A DNA stretch of 45,020 nt from Thiorhodococcus drewsii AZ1. Its GTDB lineage: Bacteria > Pseudomonadota > Gammaproteobacteria > Chromatiales > Chromatiaceae. The notes below the pieces were generated by a model that ran no database searches, was not told the origin of the DNA, and was given only the letters and a program-made list of their open reading frames with translations. Shown one piece after another: positions 1-6,288 of this stretch; position 1 is the first letter of the stretch, and each line of letters starts with the position of its first letter. The DNA lies in NCBI RefSeq assembly GCF_000224065.1, contig NZ_AFWT01000038.1:1-45020 (forward strand). Reading direction: 5' to 3'. The translations under genes and the position numbers were made by a program.

Positions 1-100
1 TCGCCCAGATCAATCGAGGCCAATTCTTCCGACGCCCAGCCCATCGTGTGCTCCAACATGTCTCAGAAAAAATAGTTCGCTATCGTACACTCAGAGTTCT

Positions 101-217
101 GTGTAATGGGATGGGTTAAGCGGCCCCGCTTGCACGCCCTGGCAGAATAAGCTCCGCCGCGTCTGTGGGGTCCGCTCTTTAACCGCTTGTTGGACGATCT
201 AACCTTATTCGTTAGGC
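101..217. repeat. Hairpin region resembling a degenerate integron attC site
   Basis: An imperfect stem pairs GGTTAAGCGGCCCC (from 114) with GGGGTCCGCTCTTTAACC (ending at 184). It is followed by GTTGGAC (189-195) and GTTAGGC (211-217), both fitting the attC core GTTRRRY, and by ATCTAAC (197-203), fitting the inverse core. The expected partner core on the left (about 101-107, GTGTAAT) is poor. Layout and the nearby integron-integrase-like pseudogene suggest an eroded attC, but this is a by-eye call and a plain palindromic repeat is an alternative. No gene was recognised in 1-416. Confidence 0.3.
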
Positions 218-239
218 GATTATTGATTGTAATGTTGGG

Positions 240-415
240 ATTCCCCAACCAGGGCTTTGAAGGTGCGAAAATACAATATTCATAATCATAAACTTACGCC
301 ACTTGCTCACCATCGTTTTAGCGCCATTGACGAGATAAAGGATTCGCCAGTTGAGCCAAATCAGAGCGTTACGCGTGAGCACTTTGCGTGACCTTAAAAG
401 CCCTGGATTCCCCAA
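240..415. mobile_element. MITE-like element, 158 bp, with 9-bp target duplication
   Basis: ATTCCCCAA occurs at 240-248 and again at 407-415. The 158 bp between them (249-406) begin with CCAGGGCTTTGAAGGT and end with the inverted form of CCAGGGCTTTTAAGGT, so the terminal inverted repeats match at 15 of 16 positions. The interior has no credible transposase. This is the layout of a non-autonomous inserted element. The right duplication abuts the stop codon of the coiled-coil gene at 417. The parent IS family was not identified. An alternative is that the flanking GTTGGGATTCCCCAAC palindrome belongs to a larger repeat. Confidence 0.5.
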
Positions 416-416
416 C

Positions 417-920
417 CTACGTGGGCTGATTACCAATAAGCCCCATTATTCCTTCTGGCAACGGAAGTCTGTTTTCGGTACCCCGTTGCTTTGCGTTCTG
501 ACAGTCGTTGAAATAAGTAATCATGAAGTTTGCAAATCTTCCTTCATGCGCATTTTTGTTTTCTTTTTTATACATGTTGTCAAGGATTTGTTTTCCATGA
601 TTGTATATCAGAAGCACCATTGGTTTTGGCATGTCAGAAAAATTATCGATTAATTCTCTTTTCATTTCATCCAGGCTGTCCAAAAAGTCCTTGTAGTCTT
701 TTAGTCTCCTTTTTTGTCTTTCCTGTTCCATTTCCAGTTCACCCTTGTGTCGAGCCTTAATAAGATCGATGGCATGTGCTATTTCCTGTTCCCCTAGCTG
801 TTTTTTTCTTTTTAATTCTAACAGATCATCACAAGCTTGCTTTTTCCAGGCCAAATCATTGCCTTTAAATGCCGTGATGACATCAACTACAAAACTTGCA
901 ATTTCGTATCCGCCAGCCAC
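417..920 (-). CDS. Hypothetical coiled-coil protein, AT-rich gene
   Basis: A 167-residue protein not recognised as a known family. The middle (about residues 25-100) is rich in Lys, Glu, Gln and Leu with heptad-like spacing, predicting a long charged helix or coiled coil. There is no signal peptide or convincing membrane segment. The start is a GTG at 918-920, preceded at seven bases by AGGAG, a good ribosome binding site. It lies 13 bp downstream of the two-helix membrane protein gene (934-1431) and is probably co-transcribed and translationally linked. The pair is AT-rich and uses A/T-ending codons, unlike the GC-rich genes to the right, so it was probably acquired horizontally. A membrane protein plus coiled-coil partner is a common shape for accessory modules, but nothing here shows a function. 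Confidence 0.65.
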   Translation of the reverse strand: MAGGYEIASFVVDVITAFKGNDLAWKKQACDDLLELKRKKQLGEQEIAHAIDLIKARHKGELEMEQERQKRRLKDYKDFLDSLDEMKRELIDNFSDMPKPMVLLIYNHGKQILDNMYKKENKNAHEGRFANFMITYFNDCQNAKQRGTENRLPLPEGIMGLIGNQPT

Positions 921-933
921 TTTATGACTCCTC

Positions 934-1431
934 TCAATCTAAAAGGTTATCGAGCTTTTGGTTTAATTGGTTTGGCTTTGTATTAATAATTAGTTGATGA
1001 AGGGAGTATGCCGACTTAAAATCATGAGTGCCAATATAAGTTGCAAGCTTATTTTCAATCCTTTCGAGGTTATTGGGAGTTATGTATTGTTTTCTCTTGC
1101 TTGTCTCCGACCTGATAATATTCGCCATTTGCGTCATATTGATTTTGTTTGCAGAATTTGAAGTCGAGCTAAAATTGGAATCGGCTCTTATTTTTATTTT
1201 CTTCATTTTGCGATTATAGTCTCGCTGACTTAGATGTCGCTGAACGTCATGATGCTTAGCCACTTTGCGTTGGATAAACATAAAGACATAGATTATAGAG
1301 CTAGCGATGACAAATAATGTAATAGTGAATGATGTGCCGCCGATTTCTTCAATGGCTACCCAAAGCAATAATACAAAAAAACCAACAACAAAAATTGTTA
1401 TTGTGGTAATAAAATAATATAGAAATGGCAT
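934..1431 (-). CDS. Hypothetical membrane protein with two N-terminal helices, AT-rich gene
   Basis: A 165-residue protein of unknown family. Two hydrophobic segments (about residues 3-26 and 34-53) form a hairpin at the N-terminus, followed by a polar, Lys/Asn/Ser-rich region of about 110 residues that should face the cytoplasm by the positive-inside rule (Arg, Lys and His cluster just after the second helix). The start is ATG at 1429-1431 with GAGG upstream at suitable spacing. The coiled-coil gene follows 13 bp later, so the two form a likely operon. Base composition is far more AT-rich than the chromosome to the right. The gene lies in the strip containing the decayed recombinase and so could be a former cassette gene; that is inference. 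Confidence 0.65.
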   Translation of the reverse strand: MPFLYYFITTITIFVVGFFVLLLWVAIEEIGGTSFTITLFVIASSIIYVFMFIQRKVAKHHDVQRHLSQRDYNRKMKKIKIRADSNFSSTSNSANKINMTQMANIIRSETSKRKQYITPNNLERIENKLATYIGTHDFKSAYSLHQLIINTKPNQLNQKLDNLLD

Positions 1432-1636
1432 TCAAAAAACCTCATTATCTTGTTTTTGCTTTATCTTAGATTGCAATGGCCGAACCGACACCCCGACCCA
1501 GGGAAATCGCATCAAGAAACGCTTATATAGATTATCCATCAATGTCTTATGCGACAGCGTGAAAGCTGGTTGTACGTTGTAAGGCATTGATCTATAAAGT
1601 CGTATGATCGCCCTGCACCCCGACCTAACATGCAAT

Positions 1637-1653
1637 GGACGGCGCAGCCGTCC
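1637..1653. repeat. Short perfect hairpin in the gap between accessory genes
   Basis: GGACGGC and GCCGTCC pair around a GCA loop, directly after ACCTAACATGCAATG. The octamer TGCAATGG also appears near 1473. There is no T-run on either side, so it is not a good intrinsic terminator. The rest of 1432-1636 holds nothing I recognise. Confidence 0.5.
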
Positions 1654-1660
1654 AGCCAAA

Positions 1661-1750
1661 GTTTCTAGATCTAGAAACATGCTTGCATATTTAGATGCTT
1701 GGCATGCAAATCTAGATACCTAAATCTAGGCGCCTACATTTAGATACCTT
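1661..1750. repeat. Degenerate 14-bp tandem repeat array with 18-bp palindrome
   Basis: It starts with the perfect palindrome GTTTCTAGATCTAGAAAC (1661-1678). Units then begin at 1689, 1710, 1724 and 1738 (ATTTAGATGCTTGG, ATCTAGATACCTAA, ATCTAGGCGCCTAC, ATTTAGATACCTTG). The last three are exactly in tandem with a 14-bp period; the earlier spacings are 20-21 bp. It lies between the conserved hypothetical gene ending at 1757 and the AT-rich two-gene operon, 230 bp upstream of that operon's start. It could be a multi-site operator, a recombinase binding site, or a decaying satellite. Confidence 0.7.
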
Positions 1751-1756
1751 GGTCGT

Positions 1757-2128
1757 TTACTCAGGCACGACTTCATCCTCTCCCACGAGTCTGTTTTCGA
1801 GTCCCAACACAATCACGTTTTTATACTTCATTTCCCAAAGTTTTTGACGCGGCCGCCAAATGCAGGTTTTCACCTGCTGTCGCAGTTCCGCTTCCCAATA
1901 GTCGACGCGGACGGCCACTCGGCGCGACGTCGCGAATTCGGATGGTTGGGAAATCCTGGTCATTGGGGTTTCCCAGTCGGAGACCTCTTCGACGAGTTCC
2001 ACCGTTGTGTAGCGCCTGCTCGTCTGCTTATCATATCTATAGTGTACGCAGATCAATCGCTCTCCATATTTCTCCATCAAGCGTTTGGTGCCCTTCTGTC
2101 CTGGCTTCAGGGTCGTTTTAGTCATCAT
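1757..2128 (-). CDS. Small conserved hypothetical protein
   Basis: About 123 residues, soluble, beginning MMTKTTLKPGQKG. The pattern 'LKPGQKGTKRL... YGERLICVHYRYD ... TVELV ... VAVRVDYWEAELRQQVK ... LWEMKY ... VLGLENRLV' matches, from memory, a short conserved hypothetical family common beside transposases and recombinases in beta- and gammaproteobacteria. Its function is unknown. The frame is open further upstream to 2149, but the MM pair at 2123-2128 fits the family start. It overlaps the 3' end of the recombinase pseudogene by 11 bp, as if the two were once translationally coupled. The stretch where relatives usually have a Gly-rich 'GGKWNP' turn reads CIWRPRQ here, so some decay is possible. 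Confidence 0.6.
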   Translation of the reverse strand: MMTKTTLKPGQKGTKRLMEKYGERLICVHYRYDKQTSRRYTTVELVEEVSDWETPMTRISQPSEFATSRRVAVRVDYWEAELRQQVKTCIWRPRQKLWEMKYKNVIVLGLENRLVGEDEVVPE

Positions 2129-3023
2129 GGAGATGAGTCCACGAGCCAATGAGCTTCGTCAAGGAACTCTTCACGCCCATCGGCCCTTTGTTCATCACGT
2201 GCGTATAGATCATGGTCGTGCGCACGTCGCTATGGCCAAGCAATTCGCACGGTTCGGATGTCGTAGCCGTCTTCGAGCAGGTGGGTGGCGAAGCTGTGTC
2301 TGAGTGTGTGACAACTGCCGTGTTTATGGATACCGGCACGGGCGATGGCATTCTTGACGGCTCGCTGGACGGCTGATTCGCCGATGTGATGGCGACAGGT
2401 CTTTCCCGAGCGTGGATCGGTTCGACCAGATCGGGTGGGAGCAGGGTGACGCGGTCCTTGGCGCCTTTTCCGCGGCGGACGCTGATCTGATGGCGTCCGA
2501 ATTCGACATCCTGGATGCGCAGCCGCAATGCCTCGAGCAGGCGTAGACCGGAGCCGTAGAGCAGGGCGGCGACGAGCTTATGCGTCCCTTCGAGATGGCG
2601 GAACAGGCGCGCGATCTCGTCGCGGTCGAACACCGTCGGTAGGCGCTCCGGGCGTTTCGCGATCGCGATGTCTCCGAGCGTCAGGGTTTCGCGACCGAGG
2701 ATCTGCTTATAGAGAAAAACGAGTGCGTTGAGGGCTTGATTCTGGGTCGAGGCGGAGACGTTGCGCTCGACGGCGAGATGGTTGAGGAAGGCGACGATCT
2801 CCGCCTCGCCCATCTCGCGGGGGTGGCGTTTGCCGTGGAAGAGGATGAAACGCTTGGCCCAGCCGAGATAGGCCTGCTCGGTGCGGATGCTGTAATGCTT
2901 GAAACGAATGCGCTCGCGCATCTCTCCGAGCAGCCGCGAACCGCTAACGATCCGGTCGGTGTCGGTCCGGGGAAGGGCATCGCGAAGCGGTTCGTGTTTG
3001 ATTGGCATGTCCGACAACACCAT
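2118..3023 (-). pseudogene. Integron-integrase-like tyrosine recombinase, frameshifted and internally deleted
   Basis: The N-terminal SAM-like domain (RIRFKHYSIRTEQAY ... FHGKRHPREMG ... ASTQNQALNAL) and the first catalytic box ([16 protein letters not shown]) are strongly IntI-like. After LVEP, near 2420, the frame is lost. The next matching segment, in another frame, starts at DPRSG and runs through [12 protein letters not shown] and the second box [19 protein letters not shown] second break near 2248 returns to the original frame for [16 protein letters not shown], which holds the catalytic Tyr. Compared with IntI1, about 50 residues between LVEP and DPRSG are missing, including the extra helix region that distinguishes integron integrases from XerC/D. 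A functional enzyme is very unlikely. The start could be 3023 or 3008. Confidence 0.85.
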
Positions 3024-3212
3024 CCCGGCGATACGGTCTGGATTCGATGCTAGCTTGTCTTACACGATATGACAACGGCTGGAGTGTGGGCGGGCGTTTC
3101 ATTGCGGGCTTCGAGCCCGCGAGTATCCGTTTGCTCTCCCAGCCTGCTGGAACCTCACAACGACCTCATGATGGCGGGCGAAACGCGAGCAAAGGCTGGC
3201 GAGTCCGGCGGG

Positions 3213-3803
3213 TCAAGCGGACTGGAGCGAATCCTTCAATGCCCTGACCGTGGCCATCAGGATCGGCCGCTGGGCGGCGGGAAGCTCGGAATAGATCATC
3301 ATCAGCTCCCGCATCTCCTCGGGAAACGAAAGGAACAGCGGGTCGCGCTCCACATGCTGCTCGTCGAGCCAGCCCGGCTGAGTGCCGAGCAGACGTTCCA
3401 GGCGTCGCGCCAGTTCGTCCGTGATCGGCAGGAAGGGGTTGTCCAGGTGTTCCCTGAGCCGCTTGCGCGAGATCCGCAGCCGTTTCACCGTCTCGTCCAG
3501 ACGCTCCTGATCCTCTTCGATCCCATCCATGGCGTGCGTCAGGTTCTGGTGTCGAACCGCCTGCAGATCGCGCTCGTTGGGCCGGATGGGGCCCTGTCCG
3601 AACATCAGCCAGCAGGCTGACACGCCGGTCGCCTCGGCGATCAGCAGCATATCGTCCGCGCTGGGCGTGGAGATTCCGGCCTCGTAGTTGCCGAGGCGAG
3701 AGGATTTCCAGCCCGGAATGCGGGCGAGGAGACTGGCCTGGGTGCGAAACCCCGCCATCTTGCGGGCGAGCTTGATACGGCCTGGTATGTTGGTTGATTG
3801 CAT
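3213..3803 (-). CDS. XRE-family helix-turn-helix transcriptional regulator
   Basis: About 196 residues from ATG 3801-3803. Residues 8-65 form a Cro/CI-type HTH (IKLARKMAGF, ASLLARI, RLGNYEAGISTPSADDML), followed by ATGVSACWLMFGQGP, typical of phage-like XRE repressors. The C-terminal 120 residues are helical and charged and match no peptidase or cupin domain I know. The frame is open to 3893, but that extension is Arg-rich and lacks family features. The gene diverges from a perfect operator palindrome at 3973-3989 lying over a promoter, so it probably represses that promoter and perhaps itself. A decayed prophage regulator is another possibility. Confidence 0.8.
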   Translation of the reverse strand: MQSTNIPGRIKLARKMAGFRTQASLLARIPGWKSSRLGNYEAGISTPSADDMLLIAEATGVSACWLMFGQGPIRPNERDLQAVRHQNLTHAMDGIEEDQERLDETVKRLRISRKRLREHLDNPFLPITDELARRLERLLGTQPGWLDEQHVERDPLFLSFPEEMRELMMIYSELPAAQRPILMATVRALKDSLQSA

Positions 3804-3897
3804 AGGGTCGTTGCTTGGGTCCTGTGTCGGTCGGTATCGGTTGCGATCTCGTCGCCGCTGTTTTGGATGAGAAGCCGCCAGGCTCTGTTTCACTTGC

Positions 3898-3928
3898 GCT
3901 GGCGGCTGGCGGCTGGCGGCTGGCGGCT
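3898..3928. repeat. Heptamer tandem repeat GCTGGCG x4.4
   Basis: Four perfect copies of GCTGGCG plus GCT lie just upstream of the XRE gene. Related heptamers on the other strand (CCAGCYN) occur at 6182-6209 and 29398-29432, so this is a dispersed short tandem repeat family. Confidence 0.85.
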
Positions 3929-3955
3929 AATTTTACAAGAATCTTGATATTTATG

Positions 3956-3989
3956 TTGACTTGCTTGAAATTCTGGCTAGACTAGCCAG
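3956..3989 (+). promoter_or_regulatory. Promoter with perfect operator palindrome
   Basis: TTGACT (3956-3961) is a good -35 element, and TAGACT (3978-3983) is a passable -10 at a 16-bp spacing. The palindrome CTGGCTAG-A-CTAGCCAG (3973-3989) covers the -10, the layout of a repressor operator. The divergent XRE gene is the obvious candidate repressor. The strand assignment follows the downstream 27-codon ORF and terminator. Confidence 0.65.
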
Positions 3990-4034
3990 CCATCGAAATC
4001 AGCAGTCAATTCAATCGTGAGGAACAGGATTCAG

Positions 4035-4118
4035 ATGACATTCAGAGACGACATCGATCAACGAGGGAACCGCGGCTCCTTGCTGGGGCGGACGCTGAGT
4101 ACCCTGTCTCTGCGCTGA
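4035..4118 (+). CDS. Possible 27-residue leader or small protein
   Basis: ATG at 4035 is preceded by GAGGAA (4019-4024), and the frame runs 27 codons (MTFRDDIDQRGNRG... ending in LSLR) to TGA. It lies between the operator-promoter at 3956-3989 and the terminator ending at 4210, so a transcript of about 200 nt would contain only this ORF and one extra hairpin. The peptide is basic at its C-terminus, has no membrane segment and matches nothing I recognise. It may instead be incidental to a small RNA. Confidence 0.4.
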   Translation: MTFRDDIDQRGNRGSLLGRTLSTLSLR

Positions 4119-4140
4119 GTCTTTCTGCGATTGCGATCTC

Positions 4141-4165
4141 GGAAGGCCTGGCATAAGGGCCTTCC
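4141..4165. repeat. Hairpin before the terminator
   Basis: GGAAGGCC (4141-4148) pairs with GGCCTTCC (4158-4165). It sits between the 27-codon ORF and the terminator and would fold in the same short transcript. Confidence 0.6.
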
Positions 4166-4176
4166 GGTGGGATACG

Positions 4177-4210
4177 AAACCCCGACCGGGAGCACTGGTC
4201 GGGGTTTTTT
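4177..4210 (+). terminator. Strong intrinsic terminator
   Basis: AAACCCCGACC pairs perfectly with GGTCGGGGTTT around a nine-base loop, and the stem runs into six Ts (4205-4210). It ends the short transcript starting near 3990 and separates it from the tRNA-like gene downstream. Confidence 0.9.
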
Positions 4211-4359
4211 ATTGCCTGAAGATCGAGGATTTCAGGCATCACCATCTTGCGGAGATCGTCGAGCGATCAGCGCCTGGGGTTCCCTATGCCCCGGTGGCGG
4301 ACCTGGGCGCCCAGTGCGTTCCCTCGGTCCGTACCCATTGCTCGATATGACCGTGAGGC

Positions 4360-4432
4360 GACAACGTAGCTCAGTGGGTAGAGCAACTGGCCGATAACCA
4401 GTCCGTCGCGGGTTCGACTCCCGCCGCTGTCT
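4360..4432 (+). tRNA. Degenerate tRNA-Ile(GAT)-like gene
   Basis: A full cloverleaf is visible: acceptor 4360-4366/4425-4431, D-arm GCTC/GAGC (4369-4384), five-pair anticodon stem ACTGG/CCAGT around loop CCGATAA (4391-4397), variable loop of five, and T-arm GCGGG-TTCGACT-CCCGC (4408-4424). The anticodon reads GAT (Ile). Oddities: position 33 is C instead of the near-universal U, acceptor pair 5-68 is A-C, the discriminator is T, and no CCA is encoded. The normal tRNA-Ile(GAT) usually sits in rRNA operons, which are absent here. It is probably not a standard decoding tRNA, but a tRNA-like RNA or pseudogene. It lies 525 bp upstream of the slipin-rtcB RNA repair operon. Confidence 0.75.
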
Positions 4433-4456
4433 CTTTGGCGACTGACCGTCGCCCTC

Positions 4457-4837
4457 GATTGGAATACCCGTCCAATCAAAACCACAGGGTGAGCCCCGGC
4501 CCGATCGGATGGAACTGCGTGCCGCATGGCGGCCGGCAGGGAGGCCGGATCGGGGGCGTCGTGACGATCTTGTGCCAGGGTGCGACGCATGGATCGAAAT
4601 CGTGCGGTTTCGAGCGATCTCGCCGGATGGCGGGCGATGCCGCAGGGATGCGAATCGATCGAGCCGAATGATACCGGTCATGCAGCTGCCCTGGCCCATC
4701 GGCGCAACGTGGGGCGAGCCTGTCCACTTTCAGCCGGTGGTTTCGAGCGGCCGGCTCCGAACGATGTCCGGCCTGAGCTGGACACCGAATCGATAGAACG
4801 CCGGGATCGGGCCGAACGTTGGCGACCCGATCCCGGC
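4457..4837 (+). ncRNA. Structured leader between tRNA-like gene and slipin
   Basis: The 524-bp gap holds no convincing gene but several clean hairpins: GATTGGA/TCCAATC (4457-4477), GGCCGG/CCGGCC (4749-4773) and a perfect 12-bp stem GCCGGGATCGGG/CCCGATCCCGGC (4800-4837). The loops of the last two share the heptamer CCGAACG (CTCCGAACGATGT and CCGAACGTTGGCGA). No T-run follows, so these are not terminators. They lie 120-210 bases upstream of the slipin start and could be a long structured 5' leader or part of a separate RNA. No known riboswitch was recognised. Confidence 0.4.
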
Positions 4838-4956
4838 TCCACCAACCAACCAACGACAACAGGTCACTGCAATGCCGGATTCTTGATCGGGGCGGCGGGC
4901 GGGCCGAAACGGCCGGTCATGTCGTCGATAGCGACGGCACAGAGGAGAGCGGGAAG

Positions 4957-6177
4957 ATGAACATGATTGGATACAAGCGACAGGTCGTCGCCCAGCACGA
5001 GCGTGTGCTGGTGCTAAGGAATGGAGTGCTGGATCAGGTGCTCGGACCTGGCGTCTATCGCTGGCTGGATATCGTCGGATCGCTGGAGTTCGAGACCTTC
5101 GATCTGACCGATCCGGAACTGGCCCATCCGCATGCCGAGGTGTTCCGCAAGGAGTCCTCAACGCTCTGGAATCTGTGGGTCGAAACGGTCGAAACCGGCG
5201 AGCATGAGGCCGGGCTCATCTATCTGGACGGACAGCTGACCCGCCTGATTCCGCCCATGAGCCGTCGCTTCTACTGGAAGGGGCCGGTCGAGGTGCGGGT
5301 CGAGCGAATCGATCTGACAGAGGGGGCCGCCGTGGGGGCGGAGGTGATGGAGCGCATCCGCCGGATGCGCCATCGGGATGGCTGGACCAGGGCAGCGGCC
5401 GAGTATCGGGCCAAGGCACGGTCGGCCGGAAGCAAGCTGCCGGGTGCCGAGTTCCTGGACAACATCATCGAGGAGGAGATCGCCGACCATGAGACGGGTC
5501 TGTTGCTGCTCGATGGCCGGCTGGTCGGGACCCTGGAGCCGGGCGTGCACGCCTTCTGGAATTTCGATCGCAATGTCCAGGTTGAGCTGACGGATCTGCG
5601 TCTGCAGGAGCTCGAGGTCCAGGGCCAGGAGATTCTGACCCGCGACAAGGTGAGTCTGCGGATCAACCTGAGCGCCCAGTATCGGGTTATGGATCCGGTC
5701 CAGGTTCGGGCCGGGTTGCCCAAGCACAAGGACTTCCTGTACCGGGAACTCCAGTTCGGACTGCGCCGGGCCATCTCGGACCGGACCCTGGACGAACTCC
5801 TGGAGCGGAAGGGTACGACCGAACAGGAGGTGCTGGTCGCCATTCGCGAGCGGGCCGAGCCGCATGGGATCGCGATCGAATCATTGGGGATCAAGGACGT
5901 CATCCTGCCGGGCGACATGAAGCAAATCCTCAACCAGGTGGTGGAGGCGGAGAAGGCGGCCCAGGCCAACCTCATCCGTCGACGCGAGGAGACGGCCGCG
6001 ACCCGGTCGCTGCTCAACACCGCCAAGCTGATGGACCAGAACCCGGTGCTGCTGCGGCTCAAGGAACTGGAGGCGCTCGAGCGCGTTACCGAGCGGGTCG
6101 GCAACCTGACCGTCTTCGGCGGCATGGAATCGCTGCTGCAGGGACTGGTCCGGATCGAGGCGCCCAAGGGGGGATGA
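4957..6177 (+). CDS. Slipin-type SPFH/band-7 protein of an RNA repair operon
   Basis: 406 residues from ATG 4957 (GAGAG/GGGAAG just upstream); the open frame before it lacks homology features. The core (about residues 175-330) is an SPFH/band-7 domain (GQEILTRDKVSLRINLSAQYRVMDP ... ISDRTLDELL ... GIAIESLGIKDVILPGDM), followed by a helical tail rich in Glu, Ala and Arg. Unlike classical stomatins it has no N-terminal membrane anchor. The N-terminal half carries a motif three times: HERVLVLRNGVLDQVLGPG, HEAGLIYLDGQLTRLIPP and HETGLLLLDGRLVGTLEPG. Slipins of this type are known neighbours of RtcB in bacteria and are thought to scaffold the RNA repair response; the molecular role is not established. 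A 63-codon ORF and rtcB follow on the same strand. Confidence 0.88.
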   Translation: MNMIGYKRQVVAQHERVLVLRNGVLDQVLGPGVYRWLDIVGSLEFETFDLTDPELAHPHAEVFRKESSTLWNLWVETVETGEHEAGLIYLDGQLTRLIPPMSRRFYWKGPVEVRVERIDLTEGAAVGAEVMERIRRMRHRDGWTRAAAEYRAKARSAGSKLPGAEFLDNIIEEEIADHETGLLLLDGRLVGTLEPGVHAFWNFDRNVQVELTDLRLQELEVQGQEILTRDKVSLRINLSAQYRVMDPVQVRAGLPKHKDFLYRELQFGLRRAISDRTLDELLERKGTTEQEVLVAIRERAEPHGIAIESLGIKDVILPGDMKQILNQVVEAEKAAQANLIRRREETAATRSLLNTAKLMDQNPVLLRLKELEALERVTERVGNLTVFGGMESLLQGLVRIEAPKGG

Positions 6178-6181
6178 GCGG

Positions 6182-6209
6182 CCAGCCTCCAGCTGCCAGC
6201 TGCCAGCTT
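6182..6209. repeat. Heptamer tandem repeat CCAGCYN x4
   Basis: CCAGCCT, CCAGCTG, CCAGCTG and CCAGCTT follow directly after the slipin stop. It is the same family, on the opposite strand, as the GCTGGCG repeats at 3898-3928. Confidence 0.85.
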
Positions 6210-6288
6210 TGGCGCGATGGGGCGCGCTGGTCAGGACGAAACGGAATGCCGCCATGGACGGCGGCCCTTCATGAAAGGACGAATCGAG

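Noticed and set aside
212-436. 74-residue minus-strand ORF across the MITE-like element
   Set aside because: It is the translation of the inverted-repeat element and its target duplications, with no ribosome binding site or family match.
1432-1680. 82-residue minus-strand ORF upstream of the AT-rich operon
   Set aside because: It translates the palindrome and hairpin region, is Arg-rich by composition and lacks a ribosome binding site.
1661-1750. CRISPR array
   Set aside because: Units are 14 bp, directly adjacent and diverged, without unique spacers of 30 bp or so; no cas gene is present.
4232-4699. Minus-strand ORFs crossing the tRNA-like gene
   Set aside because: They translate the antisense of the tRNA cloverleaf, a familiar source of spurious proteins.
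4118-4957. Sigma-54 promoter for an RtcR-type activator
   Set aside because: Candidates such as TGGCCCATCGGCGCAA (from 4692) have the GC element one base off the required spacing, and no rtcR gene is in the window.
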